Below are positions 14,301 to 25,828 of a stretch of DNA of 64,000 nt, piece by piece. The notes under the pieces were generated by a model, which was not told the origin of the DNA, did no database searches, and was given only the letters and a program-made list of their open reading frames with translations. The first letter of the stretch is position 1. Each line of letters begins with the position of its first letter. Position numbers and translations under genes: made by a program. Source of the DNA: Rhizoctonia solani (lineage: Eukaryota; Basidiomycota; Agaricomycetes; Cantharellales; Ceratobasidiaceae); NCBI RefSeq assembly GCF_016906535.1, contig NC_057370.1:2666001-2730000 (forward strand), written 5' to 3'.

Positions 14301-15446
14301 ATGTATAACTATAAAACGCTGATGATTATCAGCCTGGCTTGTGCATCTGCTGTAGCTTCGGCACTTGCAGTCTCCAACGTGCTACCTGAGATGCCTTGGG
14401 CTACGAATCCAATGGATTACAACCCAGCTAAAATTACCAGTGCCCCTGAGAACCATGGGAGCAAGGTTCAAAGAGGAGACACAAAATCTCACTCCTACAG
14501 TCCTTCGTATGAGTTCCACTCTGCGGACGGTTGGCAATTTGTCCCAGTTAGCAATCTCTCCTACAAATACGGCAACGATACTAATGTTCGCTCCCGCTCC
14601 GACCAAAAACGACGTCAGCGATCGGAGACTAAGCGTGGTGTTAAGGTTGATGTAGGTGCCGATATTATTGGCGGGTCTGTTGGCCACGCGGTTGGAGAAG
14701 CCTGGAACGAGTTGAGAGGGATAGGCAAGGCGCAGGGAGTTACTATCACATGGTTTGTCCTTTTTTAAATATGAATCAGTACTATGTTCTGAATTACGTG
14801 GTAGGTACACAGGGGAGGACCTCCAAAATCCCAGCTGTTGGCCAGAGTCGGACTGGGCACCAACGGTAAGTCGTGCACGTGGTCTTCTCCGCTCAGTTCT
14901 AGCTTCGTTCGGCTAATTGCGGATATTAAACAGGATGCATCTTTCGCATGTGCACTCACGCTCGAGGGGTGGAATAACAAACCGAGCTGCTTTAAGTTCT
15001 TAGAACGTGGGTGACACTTTTAATAGTATGATGAACGATGATGTGCTGACAATCATTTGCCTGTAGTATGCAACGGGCCAGACAAGTGCATTTTCGTCCG
15101 CGTGGTTGACACATGCGCTGGATGCAAGAAAGGTAGGTGCATGCGCACAACCAATCCTCCCGCGGAGTAGACATATACTACTTGCACAACCCTATTCTGG
15201 CCATAACGATTTGAAACGTATTTACGCGACACCCCGCAGGTTCTAGACATGTTGACCTCACCAAGGCCGCATTCGCAGCACTAGCCGACCTCGACATAGG
15301 AATTCTCACGGTCCAAATGAGAATGGCAACTAGCCCACAAGTGTGGTGAGTATATTGATATACTATCGAGAAACGCGGCTGAGGTCGGAGCTTAACGATC
15401 CTCGATGGATTGCAGGCACACAAGCCTCTGGGGTCCCAAAGTCTAG
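14301..15446 (+). CDS. Small secreted RlpA-like double-psi beta-barrel protein
   Basis: Residues 1 to about 23 form a signal peptide with a hydrophobic core (LMIISLACASAVASALA). A Ser/Asn-rich middle part follows with two N-glycosylation sequons (NLS at residue 85, NDT at 92) and Lys-Arg pairs at 103-104 and 111-112 that could be Kex2 sites. The C-terminal domain is spread over small exons: YTGEDLQNPSCWPESDW, then DASFACALTLEGW and CFKFLE, then CIFVRVVDTCAGCKK, then HVDLTKAAFAALADLD and ILTVQMRMAT. The VVDTCAGC and HVDLT elements are the hallmark of barwin/expansin-like DPBB domains, including the Asp of the canonical HxD region. Introns near 14753-14804, 14867-14932, 15008-15064, 15133-15239 and 15345-15415 restore the frame. 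It may act at the cell wall or on the host surface; there is no evidence of enzymatic activity. Confidence 0.82.
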
Positions 15447-15600
15447 AAATTGACGCGCATACCCTCTAGGCCACAGGTGATGCCGGGGTTAATCAATGTT
15501 TTTTTTGATAATGTGTATTTTACTATTGTCCTCATGAAGATCAGATAAAAACTCGATATGTGGACTTCGATCTGCACGATCGAAAAGTGCGTCCAATGGA

Positions 15601-18600
15601 TTATGCAACGATGTTGACGCGTTTTCGCTTTTTCCCATCCGCAGCCTGGATTTGTTTGCGTATAGTGGCCTCGTCGGGCAATGACAGAGCCATACTCTTG
15701 GTATCCCCTATAGTAGTCTCGTAAAATTCAGACACTCGATTCAGATCGTCTCGTCGTCGGATGATTCTCAGTGCCGCAAGATTGTAACCGACCTGTGCAA
15801 ATCGTAAAATGGTCAGCTCACTCTATACAGCAGGGCTGTAGCTGAGTTGAATCAGCGTGCATGTCATAATGCGAGAGGCGTACCTCATCTTTATGAATCT
15901 TGAGGGCGCCACGTAGATGGTTTCTCAAAGCTAGAAGCGTTGTTCTTAACACTTTATTCGCTACGATCTGGTGGTGATGGGTACGCAAGAGGAACACTAG
16001 AATGCGCGATGTCATCGCCGTCGAAATGTCCTTCCAGATCGGTATTAGTATTAAGGTTCGGACTCATAATCAAAGCTTACTCACACGCTTGGCCCACTCA
16101 TCGAGGTAAGTCAGCATCGAGACCACCTTGGTGAATGGAAGTACGAGCAGTGCATCGAAGAGTGCTGGACCAGGCACCTTTTCTACAACCCTGAGCACAT
16201 GCTGCGGGCCATCTATTCCAAGTGCCCCAAGAGAGGAGGCCGGGTGGGTTGTGGCACCCGGGCCACTTCTTCCTCCGTGAGACCCAGACACTGCTCCTCA
16301 TAAGCAAGCGCGGCAGCGCGCTCTGAATCGGCGATATCAAGGGCTTCCATGATACGCTCTCCTGCCATAAGCGTATCAGCAGTTTGTTTCTCTACAACAC
16401 CAGTCTCCACTTCGGCAGTCTCATTTGGTTCGTCGCCATTCGCTAAGGCTCCTATGGCGTGACTTGGTCGGTTAAGCGTATCTGCGAGTGCATCATCGTG
16501 GAGTTGTTCGAGTTCTCGCTCGCGTTCCTCCTCAAGGAAAAGCTGAACACAGTATAACAATTAGCCCAGATCGATTCGATACACACATGACTTACCGGCT
16601 CTTCTGTTTCTTCCCATATGCGAATAGATTTATCATGGGAGCCCGTGACAACGAATTTTCCATCATTGCTTGTTGCTAGTGCCCAAACTTCTCCGTGGTG
16701 CCCATCGAGTCTCTGAATTTGCTCAAACTACGATGAAATGTTAGTCGCTACTCATGCGTATGGGCGCTCAAGTAATACCTTATCCCCGTCCCAGTATTTA
16801 AGCATTTTGTCCTTGCTCACAGACCAAAAGTAGTGGGTATTCCGTTGAAAGGCAACTTGCATGACGCTATCATCGTGAGCAAATAACGATCGATGGCAGT
16901 CTCCAAAGTCAAGGCCCCAGATCTTGATGTTTTTGTCGGCCGAGCAAGTGATGATAAGTTTGGAGTCCGAAGAAATATCCATCCCTAGCACTGGAAGCTG
17001 TATCAAAGCATGAGTGAGTCTTAAATGTCTCTATATATTGCTAAAGACTGCAGCGCATATACCTTATGACCATAAAGGGAGAGGAAAAACTTTAGGGAAT
17101 CTTGGAAAAAGACCTTGACAGTGGAATCCAAAAGTGCGACCGCTAATAGCTTTGAGTTAGGGCTATAGCGAACTGATAGTACATCTTCGGACATTTTCAA
17201 CGTTCGGACGTGTACAATTGTGACCACCCGACCAACCTACAGTATCGGAAGTTAGCTGAGAATAGCACTCTGCTGGAGGACTTACAAATTTGGAGCCTTC
17301 TTCTGTTTTACGCTCAAATTCCCAAAATTTGACGTCTTTGTCGGCACTACCACTGACCATGGCGATGTTATCACTCCGAACGTGCATGGACCACACAGCG
17401 CCTTCGTGTGCTTGGATGGATTGCACAAGCGCAGAGGAAGCAAGATCAAACACTTGAATCTCTCCCGACTTTGTTCCCACGGCGACCTGCCTATCTCCTG
17501 GAAGGAATATGCAACATAATGCATAACCGCAATCGAAAGTGCGGATACAAGCTGTACTCTGGACACTCCACACTTTCAACAAGCCTGGGTATTATGTGTC
17601 ACTATAGCGCCATAAGTGAGGATGCAAGATGGCTCTTACCGTTTGATGCTGAAGCAATTAATTGATCATCAGAGCTTAGCGCCACTGCCCGGACGTCGGT
17701 TCGATGGCCAGGGAGATCGAGCGTAAAAGTACGAGCTGCTTCAGGCTGTTCCTTTGATTTAACGGGAGGGGGTATATTATACACTTCTAGCGCATTGGTA
17801 GCGAGTGATACCATGATCTAAAAAGGGAGCTTTGAGTAAATCCAAAACCAGGTTTGAAGTGCTTACCTGAATGCCTTTAGTCTCTGATCCAGATGTTCCT
17901 TCTGGGAAATCAAAAGATCGTATTTTGCCGCTCGCACGAACAATCAAATAGGGAGTGAACAGGTCTTCTAGCGAAATAACTCCCGCTTCAGTCTCCTCTT
18001 GCCCATTATCCATTTCCACGTCCGTAGTCTTGCCCTTCAGATTGGCCTTGTTAGCCTTTTCCTTTGCCCGCTTCTTTCTCCTGGCTTGCTTTTTCAGCGC
18101 CTCGGATTCGGTACGAATTCGGAATACTTCGACGGATCTGTCGTGTGATTGAATTGCAAGATAAGGAAGGTGAGGATGCCGGGAAATTTGTGCAACTCTG
18201 TGTTTTGTTGATAGTGGCAGGGATCCGGCCGGCTGAATGGGCTTGGATATCTACCAAGAGTCAATAAATATGCAATTTTCTTCAGCAATGGCACCGCATT
18301 TGATATCCTTACCTCGCCGTTTTCGTTCTGGACCAGGCCGTTTTGCAGAATTACGCCGTCCAATGACCAGGCTTTTACTTCTCCGTCTCCGCTTCCGGTT
18401 AAGATTAATAGCTTCCTATCACTGCTGTCGATGTCCATACTCCATATCTCGGAGCGATGAGCAACTTGTGTTTGAATGCAGTGTTGAGTCGAAAGATTCC
18501 ACAATTTTAGGAACGTATCTTTGGCAACAGTCACCAAATATGTTGAGTTTTCGGAAGTCGAACTGGAGGGAGCATTGGCCGCGAAAGAAGGGGGGATGAA

Positions 18601-19201
18601 ACTGATAGATGTAATCTGGTCACGGTGGCCGCGCAGTCTAGACAATAAAAGGTAAACATCTTTCATTAGTGTAAAGATATTTCGGAACTCACCGGTAAAG
18701 GCCTGTTTCGGCTACAATATCCCATACGATTAGCTCGGTATCTTGAGAGCCAGACGCCAACCTGGTTCCAGTTCCATCAAAGGCGAGTGCTGTGACAGCT
18801 TTCCTGTGTCCATTGAAGACTACAGTGACGCTACCACTGGCAGAGTCCCACAATCTGATTGACCCATCTGTGTAACCAACCGCAAATGTTTCTTTCACTG
18901 GTGATCGTCGAATACATGTTACTTCCGCTCGGTGGCCTGTCTCGTGCCACATAGCAAGCTATCAAGAGATTAAGGCTAAGGCTAATTGGGTCACGTTTCA
19001 CTTACCATCTGCCCTCGTTTTACATCCCAAACCAAAACATCTTCCAGAGCGGGCACATATGCATATCGACCATCATATACCGCATTGGAAGAATTACTAC
19101 ATATCATACCGAAGGCCTATTTTAAAGTTAATTCGGTTCCTCGCTATATACCTCAGTTTGTTTACCTGTGTCGGGCCATGGCGCTGGTATGAACGGACCA
19201 T
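15601..19201 (-). CDS. UTP12: WD40 U3 snoRNP protein Utp12/Dip2 (WDR3)
   Basis: Nucleolar small-subunit processome component, UTP-B subcomplex, needed for 18S rRNA maturation. It starts [12 protein letters not shown], the Dip2-typical N-terminus, and has a long array of WD40 repeats, e.g. [74 protein letters not shown] and [13 protein letters not shown]. The Utp12 C-terminal domain follows with [41 protein letters not shown], and a basic tail [12 protein letters not shown]. More than twelve short introns. The frame breaks at 16257-16259: one more base in the CCC (+) run would join EEEVAR to the segment [19 protein letters not shown] and so to the C-terminal domain. The start codon is 224 bases from that of the divergent aminopeptidase gene. 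Confidence 0.93.
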
Positions 19202-19425
19202 GATGAGGTTGTCTGCAAGTAAGTTTTGGTTCCAAATTCAATTTCCAATTGATCTGTGGCGCTTATAGTACAAGATCTGACATAAAGATATGGAACCACA
19301 TGATGCTCTATTCACGTTCGGTGCGAAAGCCTCTGCTAAAATCACTCCGAAGCACCGCAAACACCAGTTTGAGCCCTGCGCCCAATCTAACCCACTATCT
19401 CCAGAGACACCAACACATTGTGACT

Positions 19426-21532
19426 ATGGTTCAGCCATCTATTCCACCAGCAGCTGCCTCGTTCTTAGAGTACGCTAATACATAAATGGACATGGCGAAT
19501 AAATTACTAATACTCTCCTCCAGGTTTATAAACGCGTCTCCAACACCATTTCATGCCGTTCATAATGCCAGCGAACGGCTTGAGAGTGCTGGTTTTCAGC
19601 GTATCTATGCGAAGGACAATTGGGAGAAGCAGCTGAAGGAAGGCGGTCGTTACTTTTTTACCAGGTCAGGCAATACACTCGTCGACTATCTGGGGAGACA
19701 AATTGAACATCCAATTCAGAAATCAATCTTCCTTGATAGCGTTCACAATTCCCAAGGGCTGGAAGGAAGGCGCGGGCCTCTCTATCGTCGCGACCCATAC
19801 CGATAGCCCGTGCCTAAGGGTAAGCATATTTCAATTAGTAAATATATGACTGCTAAATTATTTGCTCACAGGTTCGCCCGGTGTCCAAACGTTCCAAAGC
19901 AGGCTACTTGCAGGTTGGTGTCCCGGCTTCTTATTCATATTATCATTATCTCATATCACGACAGGTCGGAGTTGAGACATATGGCGGAGGCATTTGGCAT
20001 AGTTGGTTTGATAGGTGGCTAAATCCATCTTATTACCTAAAAGGTTCCAAGACTGAGTCTTTGCATAGGGACTTGTCGCTGGCCGGAAGGGTAATCGTTA
20101 CGGACAAAAATAGCACCAAGTTTACATCTCGCCTCGTCAATCTGAAGCGTCCGCTTTTGCGGATTCCTACCCTAGCTATTCATCTTGATCGGACGGTCAA
20201 TGACAACTTCAAGGTGTGGTTTATGCACCAAGTATAATAGCCCATACTCACATCTATACTCTCAGTTCAACCAAGAAACACAGTTCATTCCCATCCTGGG
20301 CCAAGTAGCTTCACAGTTGAATGGACCACCCGTACCAGAGACCAGCGATAAGAACCCTGTCATTGGCGTTGCGGGGTCGAATGTTCAGACGAATCACCAC
20401 GCATCATTGATTGATTTAATCGCAGAAGACATCTCAGTCTCTCCGGAGGAGATCCACGACTTTGAGCTGTGAGTTTGCTGAAATACTTAATAGTTTATAT
20501 AGCTGAGGCCGATTTTGCAGTTGTTTGTACGATGTTCAACCATCCCAAGCGGGTGGAATTAACAACGAATTTATTTTCTCTCCTCGTTTGGATAATCTCA
20601 TGTCAAGGTTGGTTCCTATTCAACATATCTAACCCTTACTAAACTCATTCTACAAAGCTTTTGTGCTGTCGAAGCTATGGCTGACAGTGTCTCGTCTGAC
20701 CGAGCCGTCCCATTGGAGGGAAATGTAAACGTCATTGCGCTATTCAACCACGAAGAGATTGGGAGTGTTAGTACCAGCGGGGCTGGTGAGTTGCATCGAC
20801 TAGATATTTAGAAGGATGTTTACTGGTCACAGAGTCTTCTTTACTCCCGACTTTGTTCCATAGACTTTCTCCTACTCCTGCTGCGCATGCACAATCCATC
20901 TCCCGGTCATTCTTAGTTTCTGCAGATATGGTATGTATATATTCACATTCCCAAACCCCACTAAAGATCTTCTCATTTTAGGGACATGCGATTCATCCCT
21001 CGTATATGGACAGTCATGAGCAAGTTCATCGTCCCGAAATCAATGGAGGCCTTGTTGTCAAGACTAATGCGAAGCAACGGTACGCAACTGATGCAGTTGG
21101 GACGTTCCTGATCCGCAAACTTGTCGAAAATCGAGGAGGGCGAATTCAAGAGTTTGAAGTCAGGAATGACATGTATGTGCTCCACTTATCCTTACTCTAA
21201 TGTTACGCGCTAACGGGATTCATTAATTCTAGGCCTTGTGGGTCAACCGTAGGCCCTATGTTGTCTAAATTGGGTTTGAGAACCGTAGATGTTGGGATGC
21301 CTATGCTTTCCATGCATTCAATCCGGTAGGTATTACGTATATAATTTTCTACAATAGTCTTATCATAGGTGTGGTTGTATAGTGAAACTGGAGGAACTAA
21401 AGACGTTCAGTAAGTAATCTTGCCTCAGTTGTATGCAGCCCGCTCAGATCATCCACTAGGTCATATATCGATGCATTCTCCTCGCTGTTCGAGGGTTTTA
21501 CTAACCTAGATGCTTCTTTGAAAATCGATTAA
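19426..21532 (+). CDS. APE4: Aspartyl aminopeptidase, M18 family
   Basis: Zinc metallopeptidase that removes N-terminal Asp/Glu, cytosolic and in yeast a vacuole-targeted cargo. Exon 1 encodes [15 protein letters not shown] and joins across an intron to [20 protein letters not shown], the family N-terminus. Metal and catalytic segments: IVATHTDSP (His and Asp), [28 protein letters not shown]-like SPRLDNLMS, and [14 protein letters not shown], where the two Glu are general base and ligand. Then [14 protein letters not shown] and the C-terminal [12 protein letters not shown] with the last ligand His. The protein ends NLDASLKID. About ten introns. No signal peptide. The full set of M18 motifs is present, so an active enzyme is expected. 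Confidence 0.94.
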
Positions 21533-22234
21533 CACAACTAATTGAAAGCTCATCTGTAATTGAAAAAAACCTCTCTTAAATATATGTTGATGGTGGGAAA
21601 TGACAAAATGGAACGTGATTGATCAGCCAAACCCTATAATAGCAAACACTGCCGTTGATTGATGATTTTGACCTTGATTACTGAGCGAACGGCGATCATT
21701 GTTATTGGTATCAACTATGTCCGGGCGAGGTCGTGTAATTCCCGCCCTCGTGGCTATTGCAACAGGTAGACAAGCCTGCCACTGATTAGATGGTCTATTT
21801 TCTCATCGCGGAATGTGTAGGTGTAGTGTCGGGAGTTTATATATTCCAGCCTCTGATAATTCAAGAGCGGGACAAACTTGTCACACTGTGAGTTCAGTTT
21901 GCGAGGCCAGTAACAGAAATATGTATCAACCATCTTTGATAGGAACCAGTCACCTAATGCCACTAATAATGCACCTCCCAACATCACTTCTACCATTTCT
22001 CGACCTGACTCGCCGCCTACTGAGGATGCTTCTAAACCGGCTTAAAAGGATTCGTGATCCTCGGGGATTTCGATACATTAGTTTGTCCAAAATTGAATGA
22101 TCGCAGGTGCCGGTCTGCTTTGATAGATACACGTTGCACGCGCTCTCTCTGTCTTTCCGATAAGGTTAAATTCTGGTTCGGACATTGTGTCCATAAAACA
22201 CGGAATCAACATTCCATTCCACTAATAGTACATT
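21533..22234. other. Convergent intergenic region
   Basis: About 700 bases separate the converging 3' ends of the aspartyl aminopeptidase and aldo/keto reductase genes. The sequence is AT-rich with no recognisable coding motif. Nothing further is seen. Confidence 0.55.
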
Positions 22235-23836
22235 TCATTCAACCTCAATATTCGATGACTTATGCTTTTGTCGGTTCTGGTGTATCTCCGTATAGTGCCC
22301 CATATATGCTGCAGGATACTGGTCGCCAGTTAGCTCTGTCTCAGTAATAGCCTGACGAATCGTTTTGATGTCTTCAGGGGTCAACTTGACTTTCAATGCG
22401 CCAAGATTTTCTTCTGCATACTTGATGTTTTTCGTCCTGTCAAAGATCAAGTAAGCCCAATTAATAACCACTACTAGTGTAACCAATGCTATGAACACTG
22501 ACCCTGGGATCGGGATAATATCCTCCCCTTGTGCAAGAAGGAATGCGAGTGTAACCTGCCCTGGTGTTGCATCGTGCCGTTTCCCAATATCCTTGATTTT
22601 ATTGACAAGGGAGGTGATCTTGGGGAAGTTGGCCTCGGAGTACTTGGGAATATGCTTTTTGAAGTCGTCATCTGGAATGTCTGCATTGGACGTCTAGTTT
22701 GTGTGTTTAGATTTCGTGAGAAAACTATTGAAAGGCAAGTTTGCTCACAACTTGGCCTGTAAGAATTCCGCGGCCGAGGGGTGAGTAGGCAACTACTGCA
22801 ACACCGAGCTCGCGAGCAGTATCCAAGAGGTGCCCTTTCTGTTCAATATCTAGTACAAATGGAGAGTACTATTCAAGAGGAAAAGTCAGTTATATGTATG
22901 TCCAATGTTTATAAGGGGCTTCTTTACCTCTACTTGAATCGCTGCAATAGGATGAACCTTGTGTGCCCGACGTAAGGTAGCCGGCGATGGCTCTGAAAGG
23001 CCAATATATTTGATCTTCCCAGCTCTTTTTGGCTCTATGAGTGTCACAGCATACAAAAAATCTACCAAAAAAGACTTACTTTACCAACTCGGCTAGCGCC
23101 CCTACAGTCGTTTCAATTGGAACAGTCGTGTCGATTCGATGCACATAGTATAGATCAATCGCGTCGACCCCGAGAAGTCCCAATGATTTATCCAACTGTT
23201 GTTTTAGGCTTCGTCGAACATTATAAGCCTATGTGAACACCATCGTGGGATGATTGTGCGCTTACTACTCAGGGGTCCCATTGATACCCTTGGGGTAATA
23301 GCAAACTGTTCGGACAGATTATTAGATATGCTGTATGCTTCTGACTTGCTGTATATTTACCTTGGTAGCCAGGAATATCTACGGTAAGCGAATAAGACGT
23401 CAGTAACCAGACTCATACGCGACTATATTAATACGACAAACCTGGTCGCGCTTTCCGGTCCTTTTAAACCACTTTCCAATGAGAGCTTCGGAGTCTCCCT
23501 ACATCATCCATTATCGAACATAATCTAAATACATAATCAAACATACTTACATAAATGTCGGCTGTATCCCAGTTGGTACACCCCAACTCTACGAGTTTGT
23601 CCAATACCTAAAAACGAGATACAGTTGTGGCACATTCAAACGACACATGCTGACGTACCTTAAACCTGCCTTCATCGTCACCTGCAGCTCCATAAGCTAA
23701 GCCTCCAATTCCCTGTAAAACAATCAATAATAGTTACAGATAGTATATGCGATTATTGACATACCATGGCACCGAAGCCAAGAGCAGTGACATTGTCGTT
23801 ACCAATACGACGAGTTGGAAGAGTCGAGGTAGACAT
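22235..23836 (-). CDS. Aldo/keto reductase (YakC/pyridoxal reductase-like)
   Basis: NAD(P)H-dependent oxidoreductase with a TIM-barrel fold. It starts [20 protein letters not shown], joined to [20 protein letters not shown]. Catalytic segment [19 protein letters not shown] contains the Asp and Tyr; the Lys is in FLATKF. Then [20 protein letters not shown] with the catalytic His, [51 protein letters not shown], and cofactor-phosphate loop IIPIPG...[15 protein letters not shown]. The C-terminus runs to SSNIEVE. About ten introns. Similar fungal proteins are annotated as pyridoxal reductases or general AKRs; the substrate is not predictable. Confidence 0.9.
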
Positions 23837-24256
23837 GATATGGACAGTGAGCACTAGTTTCTCAGTAAATGGGGTTAGTGATGATGGTGGTAGTGGGATT
23901 TCTGGCTGTTTGTTATGCTAATGTTTTATATGTGGTATGACTTGCGTCATCACGGAGGCCGACGGCCGGGCCCTGGTTGACCTCCACCCAAGACCTCCAC
24001 TTTGTCTCCAATGGGATCTCAAATTGCGCGGGCCGACATGCACCTGGAAATACATATGATAAATTTAGCTCAAAATCTAAGGATTCATTTGTATTTTGTA
24101 CGTATTGTGGGAGATAGACCCACTGCATAGATGCATATAATCACTCCGAGCGCATGTACATTACATTATGTAATATGTGTTTGCACAGCTAGATTAGCTG
24201 GCTGGCACCAAACAAATCTGCCGACCATAATCGTTGGGCCTGGCTATTGAATAAAA
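23837..24256. promoter_or_regulatory. Divergent intergenic region
   Basis: 420 bases separate the start codons of the aldo/keto reductase (-) and the LOA1-like acyltransferase (+). No specific site was recognised. Confidence 0.45.
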
Positions 24257-25740
24257 ATGGAAAAATTCAGTGCGTGGAGGGTGAGTTGTTCATCGGCGGA
24301 GTAAATCGGCTACTAATAGGTATCGATATTAGGATCCCGGAACTGGTGTGCAAGCGAGTGTGGTCACCTCGTTAATAGGAATTTATTCTAACTTCATTTC
24401 GTCAGCCCTTTTTGACACCCGTGCCCCCCCAATCAACAAAATCATTGGCGGACTACGGAGCTGCTGCTTTTGGAATAGTATTTGGCGTGTTCAGGAGTAT
24501 ACTGGCCTTAATATTGCTCGCGTTATTTGTGGCATTCCACCTGGTCTGCGTTCTATTGGTTAGTGCAAAGACGCTCCAGGTATAAAAAAATCCATGCTCA
24601 TTAATTGTAGCTACCTATACCGCCGTTACATAGGTTCTTCTCCTGGCTTGTTATAGCCATACTTGGCCGTATTTTCCTTTGCTTGCTGGGATTCTGGTCG
24701 ATTTCTACCTACGTTGCATCACGGAAAAACAGGTAAGCTCTTTTGTAGCGTCGTGCAAGTAAATGTTATAATCCAAGCCCGAAGGCGGGCGGATACCGCA
24801 ACGAGTGATGACTGGTCTCCTGGCCCTGGGGACATCATAGTCTCCAACTGGGCTTCCTGGATTGAAGTTCTTTGGCTTGCGGTCCGGTAAGATCCACCAT
24901 ACTTATAAGAGTCCTCACAGTGACCGAATGTGGTTTCAGGTATAACCCCCAATTTGTGCTTCCTGTATGTGCGTCTCCCACCCTATCTGCAACGCAAACC
25001 ACCGCACCGGCGACTCCTGGGCGCCGTACCGGTACCGGGTCGGCTCAGGTTAGTACGGCATCGGCTGCTCGTCGCCAGCAAATCCTGGGCTTTAGAACGG
25101 CCTCGCTCCTCGAGATGATCCTCGCGACTGGACACGTTCCTCCATATGGCAGTTCGACGTCCACTGTCATGGCAACAATAGAGGACATTCGTGCTCAATG
25201 TGATCGGCCACTAGTTGTGCTCCCCGAATGCACGACTAGCAATGGACGCGCGTTGATTCGATTTGCCGACGTATTTGTGGCAGGAAAGGGAAAACATATT
25301 AAGCACCCTGTGAAGGGGTTCAAGATGTATATTATGTGTGCTCGGTACGCACTCTTTCCAAATGGATGTGCTGCTTCCGGGTTTAACGATCGCATTCGTC
25401 AGGTATGACCCACCCACCATTACGACACCATCGCCAACTCATTCTATTCCATCTCAATCTGGAACATTACCAAACCCAGCTCCTCACATTGTTAAGCTCC
25501 TTTTCGCCCCTGCTCTCGCACAATCTCTCGATTCGCCTAGTGGCCCCATCTGATTCGCCCTCCTCGGGGTCATTTATGGCTAGCGAAGTTATTCTCGACA
25601 ATGGCATTGCGCCAGCAGACGAAATATCTGAAGCCTGCGCAGTTCTTATGGCACAAGCCTCAAAACTAAAGCGCGTCGGGATGGGATGGGAAGATAAGGC
25701 TGCATTTCTTGATTTTTATCGCAAACGCAAGTCCCTATAA
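24257..25740 (+). CDS. LOA1-like membrane acyltransferase (PlsC family)
   Basis: Probable lysophospholipid acyltransferase of the ER or lipid droplet, related to yeast Loa1/Vps66. After the short exon MEKFSAWRDPGTG, exon 2 encodes PFLTPVPPQSTKSLADYG and a membrane segment GVFRSILALILLALFVAFHLV. Exon 3 has a second hydrophobic segment FFSWLVIAILGRIFLCLLGFW. The acyltransferase core then shows DIIVSNWASWIEVLWLAV where the HX4D motif is expected, and LVVLPECTTSNGRALIRF, equivalent to the FPEGT motif. The C-terminus is RVGMGWEDKAAFLDFYRKR. Introns near 24280-24330, 24346-24407, 24559-24609, 24733-24777, 24889-24940 and 25347-25397. The missing His in the HX4D position may mean altered catalysis; family assignment is fairly sure, activity is not. 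Confidence 0.7.
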
Positions 25741-25828
25741 GTGCACGATGTAGACAAACAATTCACTAAGTTAGATACTACACAATACATGATTCCACAC
25801 AATGTGTTGGATAATTTTGGGCTCCTTT

